Shown: positions 17,751 through 26,620, counted from the first letter of the stretch. The stretch: 34,396 nt of DNA from Chlorobiota bacterium (GCA_013153655.1 JAADEB010000059.1:1-34396); one strand, 5' to 3'. Translations and numbers: made by a program. Notes: a model not told the origin generated them from the letters alone.

Positions 17751-17780
17751 CATTTCACCGAAGATCTTTTCTCTTATTTC

Positions 17781-17809
17781 TTTGCAAGTAAAGAAAATTT
17801 ATAACTTTG
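17781..17809 (+). promoter_or_regulatory. Bacteroidota-type promoter (TTTG-N17-TAACTTTG) for tRNA-Val
   Basis: TTTG at 17781..17784 and TAACTTTG at 17802..17809, 8 bp before the tRNA 5' end. Confidence 0.75.
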
Positions 17810-17817
17810 CACCACCC

Positions 17818-17892
17818 GGGCTCTTAGCTCAGTTGGTTCAGAGCGCTGCCTTGACAGGGCAGAGGTCGGCGGTTCGAACCCGCCAGAGCCCA
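17818..17892 (+). tRNA. tRNA-Val(GAC)
   Basis: Cloverleaf GGGCTCT..AGAGCCC; anticodon arm CTGCC-TTGACAG-GGCAG; T arm GGTTCGAACCC. Confidence 0.93.
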
Positions 17893-17899
17893 CTTTCTC

Positions 17900-19138
17900 T
17901 TATTCGTATTTAACCACCCTGGCCGGCGAAATACGTAAAATATAAGCGGCCGGCAATATCAACACCACAAGGATTATCAAAAGCACAAACACATTGAGTT
18001 TGATCCAATACAGGAAATCAATCTCCAATGGTACCCGGCGCACATAATAAGTTTCGGGATTCAGGGTCAGGAAACCGGTTTTTTGTTGAAGCAAAATAAC
18101 GGCCAGGGCCAAAACATTGCCTATTAGCAGGCCGGCGGCCATGATACGCGCCGCCAAGAGTAAAAATATACCCACAATGCTACGGTCCCGGGCGCCCAAT
18201 GTCTTCATCACCCCTATGAAGCTGGTACGTTCGATAATCAACACCAGCAACATCACCGACATGTTTAAAGCCACCACCACCATCAAAATGCCGATAATCA
18301 AATAAATATTGAAATCGAACATATCGAGCCAATCGAAAAGATAGGGATTCAACTGCTTGATGCTCAATGCACGCAGCTGCGGATCGATGCTGTGATTCAG
18401 GCGGCGGGTTTCTTCGTCGATATGGTCCCATGAAGGCGTGATGATTTCAAATCCGCCGGTAAGGGTGTCACTCCAAGCATAAAGGCGGCGTACATGGCGC
18501 AAATCGCCCCAAATGTAGGTTTTATCGAAATCCTCGAAATCGGTTTGATAAATACCCGCCACTTTGAAACGGCGCACCAAGGGCTTACCGGAATCTTTAC
18601 GAAGAAAATAGGCGCGCACCGGGCTACCCGTGTCCAAACGCAAACGCGAAGCCAAATAGGCGGATATGAGGATGGAATCGTTATAGACCGAATCCGTAAA
18701 CCGGGGAATACGGCCTTTTTTGAGGTAAGTTTTAAACACGGACCAATCGTAATCCGGTCCCACTCCTTTGAGAATGATGCCTTCGAAATCCTTACGGTTG
18801 CTCAGCAGTCCTCCGATGGTGGCATAGGGTGCGATATGCTTGATGGAAGGATAGGCGGAAGGATGCTCGTAAAAATCCTGATGCAGGGAAATGGGTTCGA
18901 GGGTAAGGCGGGAATGGTTGTTATTGTAGGGCAATACAAGAATATGTCCCGAAAAGGCGGAAATTTTCTCCCTGATTTTGGCTTGCATGCCTTTGCCCGC
19001 CGCCACCGACAGCAACATGACGAATATGCTCAAAGCCACGGTACCCACGGCCATTTTTATTATCGGACGGGATACCGTATCTTTATCCACACTCCGGCTT
19101 AACTTTTTTGCTATGAAAAATTCGAACCGCAAGGGCAA
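17900..19138 (-). CDS. LolC/FtsX-type ABC transporter permease
   Basis: FEFFIAKKLSRSVDKDTVSRPIIKMAVGTVALSIFVMLLSVAAGKGMQ.. and FIGVMKTLGARDRSIVGIFLL. Start placed at TTG (19138 or 19132) from the family N-terminus and a -7 element just upstream. Confidence 0.85.
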   Translation of the reverse strand: MPLRFEFFIAKKLSRSVDKDTVSRPIIKMAVGTVALSIFVMLLSVAAGKGMQAKIREKISAFSGHILVLPYNNNHSRLTLEPISLHQDFYEHPSAYPSIKHIAPYATIGGLLSNRKDFEGIILKGVGPDYDWSVFKTYLKKGRIPRFTDSVYNDSILISAYLASRLRLDTGSPVRAYFLRKDSGKPLVRRFKVAGIYQTDFEDFDKTYIWGDLRHVRRLYAWSDTLTGGFEIITPSWDHIDEETRRLNHSIDPQLRALSIKQLNPYLFDWLDMFDFNIYLIIGILMVVVALNMSVMLLVLIIERTSFIGVMKTLGARDRSIVGIFLLLAARIMAAGLLIGNVLALAVILLQQKTGFLTLNPETYYVRRVPLEIDFLYWIKLNVFVLLIILVVLILPAAYILRISPARVVKYE

Positions 19139-20357
19139 CCTAAATTTTTTCAAAGTTACGATTTTAGCTTTACTCGCCATTGCAACGCTTTCATGCCATT
19201 CGGGACGCGATGCCACCCATAGCAAATCCGGCCCGTCCTCCGGAGCTACCAATACCGCCGCCGTCCGGCCCGGCATTTTCCAAACGGACCGTTACCTGCC
19301 CCTATTGGAAGGCAAAAGGGTGGCCGTATGCGGCAATCAAACATCCGTGAACGATACCGCCCATTTGGTGGATTTGCTCCTGGCAAAAGGCATACGGGTG
19401 GTGAAAGTCTTCGCTCCGGAACACGGTTTCCGCGGAAGGCACGATGCGGGCGAAACCGTGGAAAACGGCATCGACACCAAAACGGGACTCCCTATCATTT
19501 CCCTCTACGGCCGGCACAAAAAACCCACCCCGGAAGATCTGCGAAATGTGGACATTATCGTTTTCGATATCCAAGATGTGGGCGCCCGGTTCTACACTTA
19601 CCTTTCCACGCTACATTATATCATGGAAGCCGCCGCCGAACAACACATTCCCGTTATCGTCCTGGACCGCCCCAATCCCCATATCGACGAGGTGGACGGA
19701 CCGGTGATGGATTCCGCGTATTTTTCTTTCGTAGGCATGCATCCCGTACCCATTCTTTACGGCATGACCATAGGCGAATATGCACGAATGATCAACGGCG
19801 AAGGCTGGCTCAAAAACGGCGTCAAAGCCAAGCTGACGGTGATTCCCATATTAAACTACACCCGCCATACGCCCTACACCTTGCCCGTAAAACCTTCTCC
19901 CAACCTGCCCAACCGGCAATCCGTCATGCTTTATCCGTCCCTTTGCCTCCTGGAACCCACCGATGTAAGTGTGGGCCGCGGCACGGATTGGCCCTTCCAG
20001 GTTTTCGGCGCACCGGCCATGTGTCCCGACGAATTCCGTTTTACGCCCAAACCCAACGAAGGCGCCAAGCATCCCAAACATCAAGGAACGGAATGCTGCG
20101 GCAGGGACCTGCGCCGCGTGGACCCTCCCAAAGGTATTAATCTTAATTGGCTTATTTATGCTTATCAAAAACATAAAAACAAGGAACATTTCTTCCGTAA
20201 ATATTTCGAACGCATCGCCGGAACCGGTTCCCTTCGCCTGCAAATCCAAAAAGGACTTTCCGCCGAACGCATAAAAGCTTCATGGCAACCCGAATTGGAA
20301 AAATTCAAGAAAATGAGGCGCCCCTACCTCCTTTATCCCGAAAATACAAACCCATAA
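19113..20357 (+). CDS. namZ: Exo-beta-N-acetylmuramidase NamZ-like (DUF1343) lipoprotein
   Basis: Lipobox MKNSNRKGNLNFFKVTILALLAIATLSCHSGRD; GKRVAVCGNQTSVNDTAHLVDLLLAKGIRVVKVFAPEHGFRG; SVGRGTDWPFQVFGAP. Confidence 0.85.
   Translation: MKNSNRKGNLNFFKVTILALLAIATLSCHSGRDATHSKSGPSSGATNTAAVRPGIFQTDRYLPLLEGKRVAVCGNQTSVNDTAHLVDLLLAKGIRVVKVFAPEHGFRGRHDAGETVENGIDTKTGLPIISLYGRHKKPTPEDLRNVDIIVFDIQDVGARFYTYLSTLHYIMEAAAEQHIPVIVLDRPNPHIDEVDGPVMDSAYFSFVGMHPVPILYGMTIGEYARMINGEGWLKNGVKAKLTVIPILNYTRHTPYTLPVKPSPNLPNRQSVMLYPSLCLLEPTDVSVGRGTDWPFQVFGAPAMCPDEFRFTPKPNEGAKHPKHQGTECCGRDLRRVDPPKGINLNWLIYAYQKHKNKEHFFRKYFERIAGTGSLRLQIQKGLSAERIKASWQPELEKFKKMRRPYLLYPENTNP
19151..19158 (-). promoter_or_regulatory. Putative -7 element TAACTTTG for the LolC-like gene
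   Basis: Minus-strand TAACTTTG 12 bp upstream of the TTG start at 19138; lies inside namZ coding sequence. Confidence 0.5.
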
Positions 20358-20494
20358 TACCGTATTTGACATCAGGCATAATTTTTGATAAGGCTTTATT
20401 TGACCCTAACTCTTAAAATAAATATTTATCCTATGTTATTTTAAATACTTGTTTTATATTTATTTCAAATTTTTTTTCAAAAAGAACGTACATA

Positions 20495-22102
20495 ATGAGA
20501 CATGAATATATTTTACATAAATTTTTCATTATTTTTAATCGAACCAATCTATCTTGCTACCGGTTGTTGTTTATATTATTACTTTTAATTTCGGGAAACG
20601 GTATAGCTTTAAGAGCACAACAAAACGGTCGCGTATATTATTCCGTCATTCCCCAACCCCGTATTGTAAAACCGGCGCCCGGAGATTTTAATATTAAAAC
20701 CCAAATTAATATTTGCCCGGATATACGAGATTCTATATTTCTGGATAGCATTAGATATATGCCCGCCTTTATCCTTTCCGATTATTTTGAAAATATACGC
20801 TACCCCGATACTTGCCCGTCGGATAATTATATAGTTATCAGAAAAGCTCCCGTGGAAGATACCGATAATTCTTCCGCTTATCATATTAAAATCCGTAGAA
20901 AAAAAATCCTTTTGGAAGCTCCCAACGAAAAAGGGATTTTCTACGGCCTACAAACTCTCGGGCAAATTATTGCCGGTCGCAGAGCCATCAACTCATATTA
21001 CATCCCCGCCGGAGATATTATCGATTGGCCCGAATACGAGTACAGAGGAATGATGCTGGACGTAGCTCGTCATTTTTTCGACGAAAATCAAATCCGCTAC
21101 CTAATCGACTACCTCGCTCGATTTAAAATAAACAAATTACATCTCCACCTGACCGATGACCAAGGTTGGCGTATCGAAATAAAATCTTATCCCGAACTTA
21201 CCCGGCGCGGTGCTCTAATTGAAGTGGATAGTACTCCGGGCGGCTATTTTACCCAAAAACAATATAGCGATCTTGTGGCATATGCCCGTAACCGTTATAT
21301 CGAAATCATCCCGGAAATCGATATGCCGGGGCACACTAATGCCGCTTTGGCCTCCTATGCTTTCCTCAATTGCGACAACAAACGACGCGAATTATATTCC
21401 GGAACCGGTGTAGGATTCAGTTCGCTTTGCACGTCCAAAGATACCGTCTATGGATTCGTAAACCGTGTGATCGGCGAATTGGCCGCCATATCCCCTTCTC
21501 CCTACATCCACATCGGCGGTGACGAAAGTAATGCCACTCCCCATAATGAATATATCCGCTTCATCGATAGTGTGGAAAAAATTGTCCGAAGTCACGGCAA
21601 AACCATGATCGGGTGGGATGAAATCGCTCGCGCTCATCCGGATAGCGGTACGGTGGTACAATTCTGGATCCATAAAAACGAAGCCGTCAAAGCCTCACAG
21701 AGCGGCCATCCCCTCATATATTCTTACGCGCCCTACATGTATTTGGATATGAAATACAACAAACGAACACCTATCGGACTTCATTGGGCGGGATATATTA
21801 ACCTCAAAAAAGCCTATACTAAAACTTTGGAACCCGTGGATAGCCTCGACATAAATAAATTTATAGGAATCGAAGCCCCCTTATGGACCGAAACCATCCG
21901 CAACATGCGTGACTTAATCTATATGACTTTCCCCAGAATATGTGCTTATGCCGAAGCGGGATGGACCCCCCGTAAAGAACGAAATTGGCGCCCTTTCCGT
22001 ATCAGATTATCTTTGATCCAAAAATTACTCCCGCCCGGATTTTATAAAGATAAATCCGTGCCCTGGCGCTATCCGGAAAAACATAAATTGCTAAGCGATT
22101 GA
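20495..22102 (+). CDS. Beta-N-acetylhexosaminidase (GH20)
   Basis: YEYRGMMLDVARHFFDENQIRYLIDYLARFKINKLHLHLTDDQGWRIEIKSYPELTRRGA and the catalytic HIGGDES motif. Confidence 0.93.
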   Translation: MRHEYILHKFFIIFNRTNLSCYRLLFILLLLISGNGIALRAQQNGRVYYSVIPQPRIVKPAPGDFNIKTQINICPDIRDSIFLDSIRYMPAFILSDYFENIRYPDTCPSDNYIVIRKAPVEDTDNSSAYHIKIRRKKILLEAPNEKGIFYGLQTLGQIIAGRRAINSYYIPAGDIIDWPEYEYRGMMLDVARHFFDENQIRYLIDYLARFKINKLHLHLTDDQGWRIEIKSYPELTRRGALIEVDSTPGGYFTQKQYSDLVAYARNRYIEIIPEIDMPGHTNAALASYAFLNCDNKRRELYSGTGVGFSSLCTSKDTVYGFVNRVIGELAAISPSPYIHIGGDESNATPHNEYIRFIDSVEKIVRSHGKTMIGWDEIARAHPDSGTVVQFWIHKNEAVKASQSGHPLIYSYAPYMYLDMKYNKRTPIGLHWAGYINLKKAYTKTLEPVDSLDINKFIGIEAPLWTETIRNMRDLIYMTFPRICAYAEAGWTPRKERNWRPFRIRLSLIQKLLPPGFYKDKSVPWRYPEKHKLLSD

Positions 22103-22435
22103 TTAGAAAAACAAGGCGTACAGACGATCAATCTCGCGCGCCAAACCCGTAGGATTCACATGCCGTGCCTGACGAATACTTTCGCGCCCGTCGAAATAAA
22201 CCAATACCGACGGAATAACGAAAATATTGAAATGACCTCGCGCCTCGGGAATCATTTGCACGTTGATTTCCAGAAAATCCATCTTGTCGAAATGCTCCTT
22301 CAACATATTTTGCAACTTGGGCGATAAGGCATCCCCCACGTTACAGGATTCATCGGAAAAAAATACCATCACGGCTTCGTGCTCCTTCAAAAAACGAAGT
22401 GCATCCTCCAACGATTCGGCAAAATGATATTGCAT
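22103..22435 (-). CDS. Thioredoxin-fold protein with single-cysteine active site
   Basis: AVMVFFSDESCNVGDALSPKLQNMLKEHFDKMDFLEINVQMIPEARGHFNIFVIPSVLVYFDG; CxxC position reads CNVG. Confidence 0.75.
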   Translation of the reverse strand: MQYHFAESLEDALRFLKEHEAVMVFFSDESCNVGDALSPKLQNMLKEHFDKMDFLEINVQMIPEARGHFNIFVIPSVLVYFDGRESIRQARHVNPTGLAREIDRLYALFF

Positions 22436-22739
22436 AAATCTATCTTTTTTTAAGGCGCAAAAATACATTATTCCATTAACCCCTCCAAAATCCCCATCAG
22501 AAAAAAACAGCCAAAAAACTTTTTCGTTCGAACATGCCCTTTAACTCAAAAAAACATGTGGATTTTCCTTTTAAATAATTATATTTCAAAAAAAATACAT
22601 CAAAAAATAATATTCTTTTTGATAAAATAAAAATTTTTTTATTGTTTTTTATCTTTTTTTATCTCATAATATTTTATCTTAAAATGACTTTTTGGCTTGA
22701 CAACAACCTCCATCATTTATATTTTTTAAGAAAAAAATC

Positions 22740-24113
22740 ATGAAAAGGGTCATCTTTCTTTTGCTCATTTTTTCGACTTCGCTTCTGTCCGCGCAAGTGA
22801 AGCATTGGAAAAACAAGGTTTGGTTTGTCCCGCCGGTAGTCCAAACCCAAAGAATCGAAGGCGGGGATTACCTGATCTTCGACACTGAATTTCCGGCCGA
22901 CCAAATCCGTCTTTTCGACGACGGTACCTTGGTGGTGAAACGCGGGAAATGGCTGCAAACGTACGATGCGTCCCTGCAAAAAACCGGCGAATTGGAAATG
23001 CAAAAACGGGGTATTAGCCACGGTTTTCGTATCCTGGCCGTAAGCAACCGTCCCAAATCGGTTATATTGGGTATTCCGCTACGTGATAAGAAACAATACG
23101 AATTGGTCCGTGTATTTTTGCCGGACATGAAAACGGAAGTTTTGCTGAGCCTTACCGGAGATGATTTCCCCGGGATGTCACCCAATGCAAGGGTGCGCCG
23201 TGTCATGGAGAACGACAAAAGTTTCGCCGCCGATTTTCGATGGCTGGTCTATCAGAGCGGACATTTTAGGGATGGATTTGTTCGCGGCGATACCCTGTAT
23301 GTGTGGCATGCGCCGGATTACGGACAAACTTTCGGCCGCCTTTATGCCGTGCCGCTTCGTTCGCCCCGGCTTATTTTGCTTCGCGACCGCTTCGACCGCC
23401 TTTTCGGTCACGACCGCCGAAGCATGGTTTACAGCATCCTTACCAATGACGATGCTTCGGACGTAAGCCGGTTTGTCATTATTCGTCACGGAAAATCCGA
23501 AACGCGATCGGCGGCATTGGAACCGCAACGCATCATCTTCTACCGGGCGGGAAAATTGTTTACCGCTCCCGCCCATACCATAAAAATATATGACCTTCCG
23601 GGAGGAAAGGTGCAAACCGTTCGTTTTCCCGGTGACCACGGCTTGTTGTTAGCCGTTTCGAACTCGGGAAACCGCCTGTTCGGCAGTTTTCGTAAGGATG
23701 GAAAAATCCGTTTCGGTTTCTATGATTTACGTACCGGAAAATGGACCGTTCCGGATTTGACATTAAATGAGGAAGCACCAAAGACCGCCGCCACTTATGA
23801 CGGCGAGTATTTTGTTCTTTCGTCTCGTGAAAGATTAATCACGGGGTATCTGAACGACGATTCGCGTCCCCTGTTGAGCCTTCGCGTGGCCGATACCGTA
23901 TATGCCGCACAAACGGAAGTGCGGCCTTTTGCACGGGATCGTGCCTTTGTGTCGGGACTTAAAGAAATTCATTTGGACGGAAAACCTGTAAAACCCGGTG
24001 CGGGAATGACCGTTTCGTTACATGAAGGTGAAAATTGGCTGCGTTTGGAAGCGCGGGACCGGGCGGGCAACAGGTCGGTTGTAAAACAAAAAGTGGTGTA
24101 TCTTAAAAAATAG
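22740..24113 (+). CDS. Uncharacterised secreted protein; propeller-like body with C-terminal Ig-like segment
   Basis: 457-aa ORF with signal peptide (MKRVIFLLLIFSTSLLSAQ); C-terminus VSLHEGENWLRLEARDRAGNRSVVKQKVVYLKK. Confidence 0.75.
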   Translation: MKRVIFLLLIFSTSLLSAQVKHWKNKVWFVPPVVQTQRIEGGDYLIFDTEFPADQIRLFDDGTLVVKRGKWLQTYDASLQKTGELEMQKRGISHGFRILAVSNRPKSVILGIPLRDKKQYELVRVFLPDMKTEVLLSLTGDDFPGMSPNARVRRVMENDKSFAADFRWLVYQSGHFRDGFVRGDTLYVWHAPDYGQTFGRLYAVPLRSPRLILLRDRFDRLFGHDRRSMVYSILTNDDASDVSRFVIIRHGKSETRSAALEPQRIIFYRAGKLFTAPAHTIKIYDLPGGKVQTVRFPGDHGLLLAVSNSGNRLFGSFRKDGKIRFGFYDLRTGKWTVPDLTLNEEAPKTAATYDGEYFVLSSRERLITGYLNDDSRPLLSLRVADTVYAAQTEVRPFARDRAFVSGLKEIHLDGKPVKPGAGMTVSLHEGENWLRLEARDRAGNRSVVKQKVVYLKK

Positions 24114-24280
24114 AGCCTGCCATAAAAATTCCGCGGGCGAAAAAAAAATCATTTAGAGTGGCGGCTTTTAAAAAGGCGTCGGGTGATGATCCGGTGCGGT
24201 TTGGCTTTTTCCATCCGTAAAGGATTGCCCGAAGAACCGTTGACGAACCCGTGTTCCCTTGTCTCGATTATTCTTTTATA

Positions 24281-24315
24281 AAAAAAAACCGCCGTCTGTA
24301 AAAAAACGGCGGTTT
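24281..24315 (-). terminator. Intrinsic terminator downstream of tRNA-Pro
   Basis: Minus strand AACCGCCGT..ACGGCGGTTTTTTTT. Confidence 0.8.
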
Positions 24316-24320
24316 CGGGT

Positions 24321-24394
24321 CGGGATGACAGGATTTGAACCTGCGACCCCCACGTCCCTAACGTGGTGCGCTAACCGGACTGCGCTACATCCCG
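24321..24394 (-). tRNA. tRNA-Pro with anticodon AGG
   Basis: Minus strand CGGGATGTAGCGCAGTCCGGTTAGCGCACCACGTTAGGGACGTGGGGGTCGCAGGTTCAAATCCTGTCATCCCG. Anticodon arm CCACG-TTAGGGA-CGTGG; acceptor CGGGATG/CATCCCG. Confidence 0.9.
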
Positions 24395-24409
24395 TGCTAA
24401 AAGGCGGTG

Positions 24410-24417
24410 CAAAGTTA
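24410..24417 (-). promoter_or_regulatory. -7 element TAACTTTG for tRNA-Pro
   Basis: CAAAGTTA on the plus strand, 15 bp upstream of the tRNA 5' end. Confidence 0.65.
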
Positions 24418-24500
24418 AAACAAATTTTGTTTTTGTGCAAAAAATTTTTTTCGATGATGAATGCCTTTACCGGGAGCGATTTGATTAGGCTTAGTGTCAT

Positions 24501-24531
24501 TTTGTCATTAAGATTTTTGGTATTATTTTTG
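24501..24531 (+). promoter_or_regulatory. tmRNA promoter (TTTG-N19-TATTTTTG)
   Basis: TTTG at 24501..24504 and TATTTTTG at 24524..24531, 21 bp before the tmRNA 5' end. Confidence 0.65.
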
Positions 24532-24552
24532 CATCGCTAAAAGTGACAAACC

Positions 24553-24946
24553 GGGGCCGACCGGTTTCGACGGCAAGGTTCTTTGACAAGTAAGCATGCC
24601 GAGGTTGGGTTTCCTCGTTAATCAAGCCCGACACAACAATAAATGGCGAAGCTAACTTTGCGCTCGCTGCCTAATTCCGAAGCACAGTAGGAATTAAGGC
24701 CAACGTTCCGGCAAGGCCGGAAGGCGGGCAGTCCCTCGGATGCCTTGGTTTACGGCGTCCGGTAAAGGGGCTCCGGAAAGTAAACCTGGGAACGGTGAGG
24801 CCGCTAAGCCGTTCCGAGAAAGCAGCGGCTAAGCCGTAAGTGGTCTGTCCGTGGACAGCTTACGGCCGACCATCAAACACGGACTAAGCATGTAGAAAGC
24901 TTGCCAAAATCTTGACCGGACGAGGGTTCGAGTCCCTCCGGCTCCA
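24553..24946 (+). ncRNA. ssrA: tmRNA (one-piece), tag peptide (A)GEANFALAA
   Basis: 5' GGGGCCGACCGGTTTCGAC and 3' GGTTCGAGTCCCTCCGGCTCCA form the tRNA-like domain. Tag ORF GGC GAA GCT AAC TTT GCG CTC GCT GCC TAA at 24645..24674. Confidence 0.95.
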
Positions 24947-24952
24947 CTACAG

Positions 24953-24980
24953 GCGATCCTCCCTGAGGGTCGCTTTTTTT
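24953..24980 (+). terminator. Intrinsic terminator of tmRNA
   Basis: GCGATCCTCCCTGAGGGTCGCTTTTTTT. Confidence 0.85.
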
Positions 24981-25033
24981 ATGGGCGGATTAAACCTTTT
25001 TACTTGAAATGTATCAAAAGTTTGAAATCCCGA

Positions 25034-25405
25034 ATGATGAAGGAGAAACCCACATATGATTTCCCCGAAACCTTCCGGAAACATTACCGTATTCCGGAAA
25101 AATATTTTGAAGATTTGGAAACGCGCATGACGGCCCGGATACGGCATGAGAACCCCCGGGTCAAACGTCGTCCGTACGCTTGGGTATCCCTGGCGGCGGC
25201 CACCGTGTTGTTGCTAATCGGATGGGGATTTTACCGGCAAATGTTATCGGCGGGCGATATGCCCCCGGAAACCGACAGTTTGCAAGTTTCCGGACCGGCG
25301 CTTATTACCCGCCCGGATAACGGAGACAACGATTTTTCGGATATCCCCGACGAAGTGATAGATGAATATCTCCTGGCCGCCGACGATTTGGAATACGATA
25401 TTTAA
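25034..25405 (+). CDS. Small single-pass membrane protein, anti-sigma-factor-like topology
   Basis: ORF 25004..25405, likely start MMKEKPTYDFPETFRKHYRIPEKYFEDLETRM; one TM segment (YAWVSLAAATVLLLIGWGFYR) and acidic C-terminus. Confidence 0.6.
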   Translation: MMKEKPTYDFPETFRKHYRIPEKYFEDLETRMTARIRHENPRVKRRPYAWVSLAAATVLLLIGWGFYRQMLSAGDMPPETDSLQVSGPALITRPDNGDNDFSDIPDEVIDEYLLAADDLEYDI

Positions 25406-25423
25406 ACACTAAAATCATATGTT

Positions 25424-26002
25424 ATGAAACGTTTTTTTCTGTTGTTTACCATTGCTTTACTATGGTATTATCCCATGGAAGCACAGCACCAAAAACCGGT
25501 CAAACCGCATTCCCCCCGATATGAACAACGCCGTGGAAAACCCGGGCATCACGGAGGTCCGGTTATGAATGAACGTATGTTTAAGGAAAAATATCAACGC
25601 CTGATTCAGAAGAAATGGCAATTTGTTCAAGAACGTCTCCGGCTTAGCCCGCGCGAAGCGCGCGAACTTAAACCCGTCATGGAAGCATATGACAAGGCCA
25701 TGATGAAACTCGTGATTCGTAAACGCAAAATTTTACGCCGTTTAAAGAAAAACAATCCGCAACCTTTGTCCGCTGCACAAGCGGCCGGGGAAATGGATAA
25801 ATTATTGGCCATCGAAAAGGAGATGCACCGGGTTAAAATGAAATATTATTCGCAAATTCAGCGGATTTTGCCTCCTCGCAAAGCTTTGGAACTCATCGGC
25901 CTGGAAGATGCTTGGCGCCACAGGCTCATGCAATACCGCCGGAAGCACAGACAAAAGCCCGGCCAACCCGACAGGCCCCATATTTTGAAAGAAAGGCAAT
26001 AA
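25424..26002 (+). CDS. Periplasmic Spy/CpxP-like (heavy-metal-sensor-like) protein
   Basis: Signal peptide, then basic helical RLIQKKWQFVQERLRLSPREARELKPVMEAYDKAMMKLVIRKRKILRRLKK. Confidence 0.65.
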   Translation: MKRFFLLFTIALLWYYPMEAQHQKPVKPHSPRYEQRRGKPGHHGGPVMNERMFKEKYQRLIQKKWQFVQERLRLSPREARELKPVMEAYDKAMMKLVIRKRKILRRLKKNNPQPLSAAQAAGEMDKLLAIEKEMHRVKMKYYSQIQRILPPRKALELIGLEDAWRHRLMQYRRKHRQKPGQPDRPHILKERQ

Positions 26003-26020
26003 TATTACCGTTATGGATTT

Positions 26021-26048
26021 AACGCCCTCCGGAGAGGGCGTTTCTTTT
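26021..26048 (+). terminator. Intrinsic terminator
   Basis: AACGCCCTCCGGAGAGGGCGTTTCTTTT. Confidence 0.8.
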
Positions 26049-26230
26049 AATCAAGATATCATAAGTACTCATACTGAACCCTTTAAAGGCAATTGCAAAT
26101 GGATAAAATTATTTCTGATTTTCTTATGTTTAATATGAATTTGTATTGATTTCCAATTACTATAAATGTTTCCTAAAAGAACATTAACTCCTCGTCATTT
26201 TCTTCTTATACAATTCATAAACTTAAAAAA

Positions 26231-26620
26231 TTATCCCACACCCAGGATATGTTTCAGATCGTCCACCATGTTTTCCCAAAGCATGAGGGTTTCCTCTTCA
26301 TTATCATCCGAGAAATCGGTGATGAGGAGGGAAACATCGTCGGTGAGTTCGTCCACCAAAATTTTAAATTCGGTGTAATATTCGGTTTCCTTACCTTCTT
26401 GATCAAGCCATTGAAATCGAACCCGTTCATTTTTTTTGTTACGGGTGAGTTTGGCGCGTTCTTCGGAATCGCCCCAGATAAAAATGTAATTTCCGCCGCG
26501 GAATACCACATCATCGGCAAACCATTGCGCCAGTGCCGAGGGAGCCGTTAAATATTTGTGCAACATCGCGGGGGAAACCTTGATAAGGAATTCGAATTGA
26601 TACTTTTTCTTCTTGGCCAT
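26231..26620 (-). CDS. START-like domain protein
   Basis: MAKKKKYQFEFLIKVSPAMLHKYLTAPSALAQWFADDVVFRGGNYIFIWGDSEERAKL. Confidence 0.85.
   Translation of the reverse strand: MAKKKKYQFEFLIKVSPAMLHKYLTAPSALAQWFADDVVFRGGNYIFIWGDSEERAKLTRNKKNERVRFQWLDQEGKETEYYTEFKILVDELTDDVSLLITDFSDDNEEETLMLWENMVDDLKHILGVG

Noticed and set aside
17698-17913. 71-aa plus ORF
   Set aside because: Runs through the tRNA-Val gene; an artefact.
18494-19102. 202-aa plus-strand ORF
   Set aside because: Antisense to the LolC-like permease; no recognisable domain.
24259-24540. 93-aa plus ORF and 74-aa minus ORF 24276..24500
   Set aside because: Overlap the tRNA-Pro gene and its terminator; not coding.
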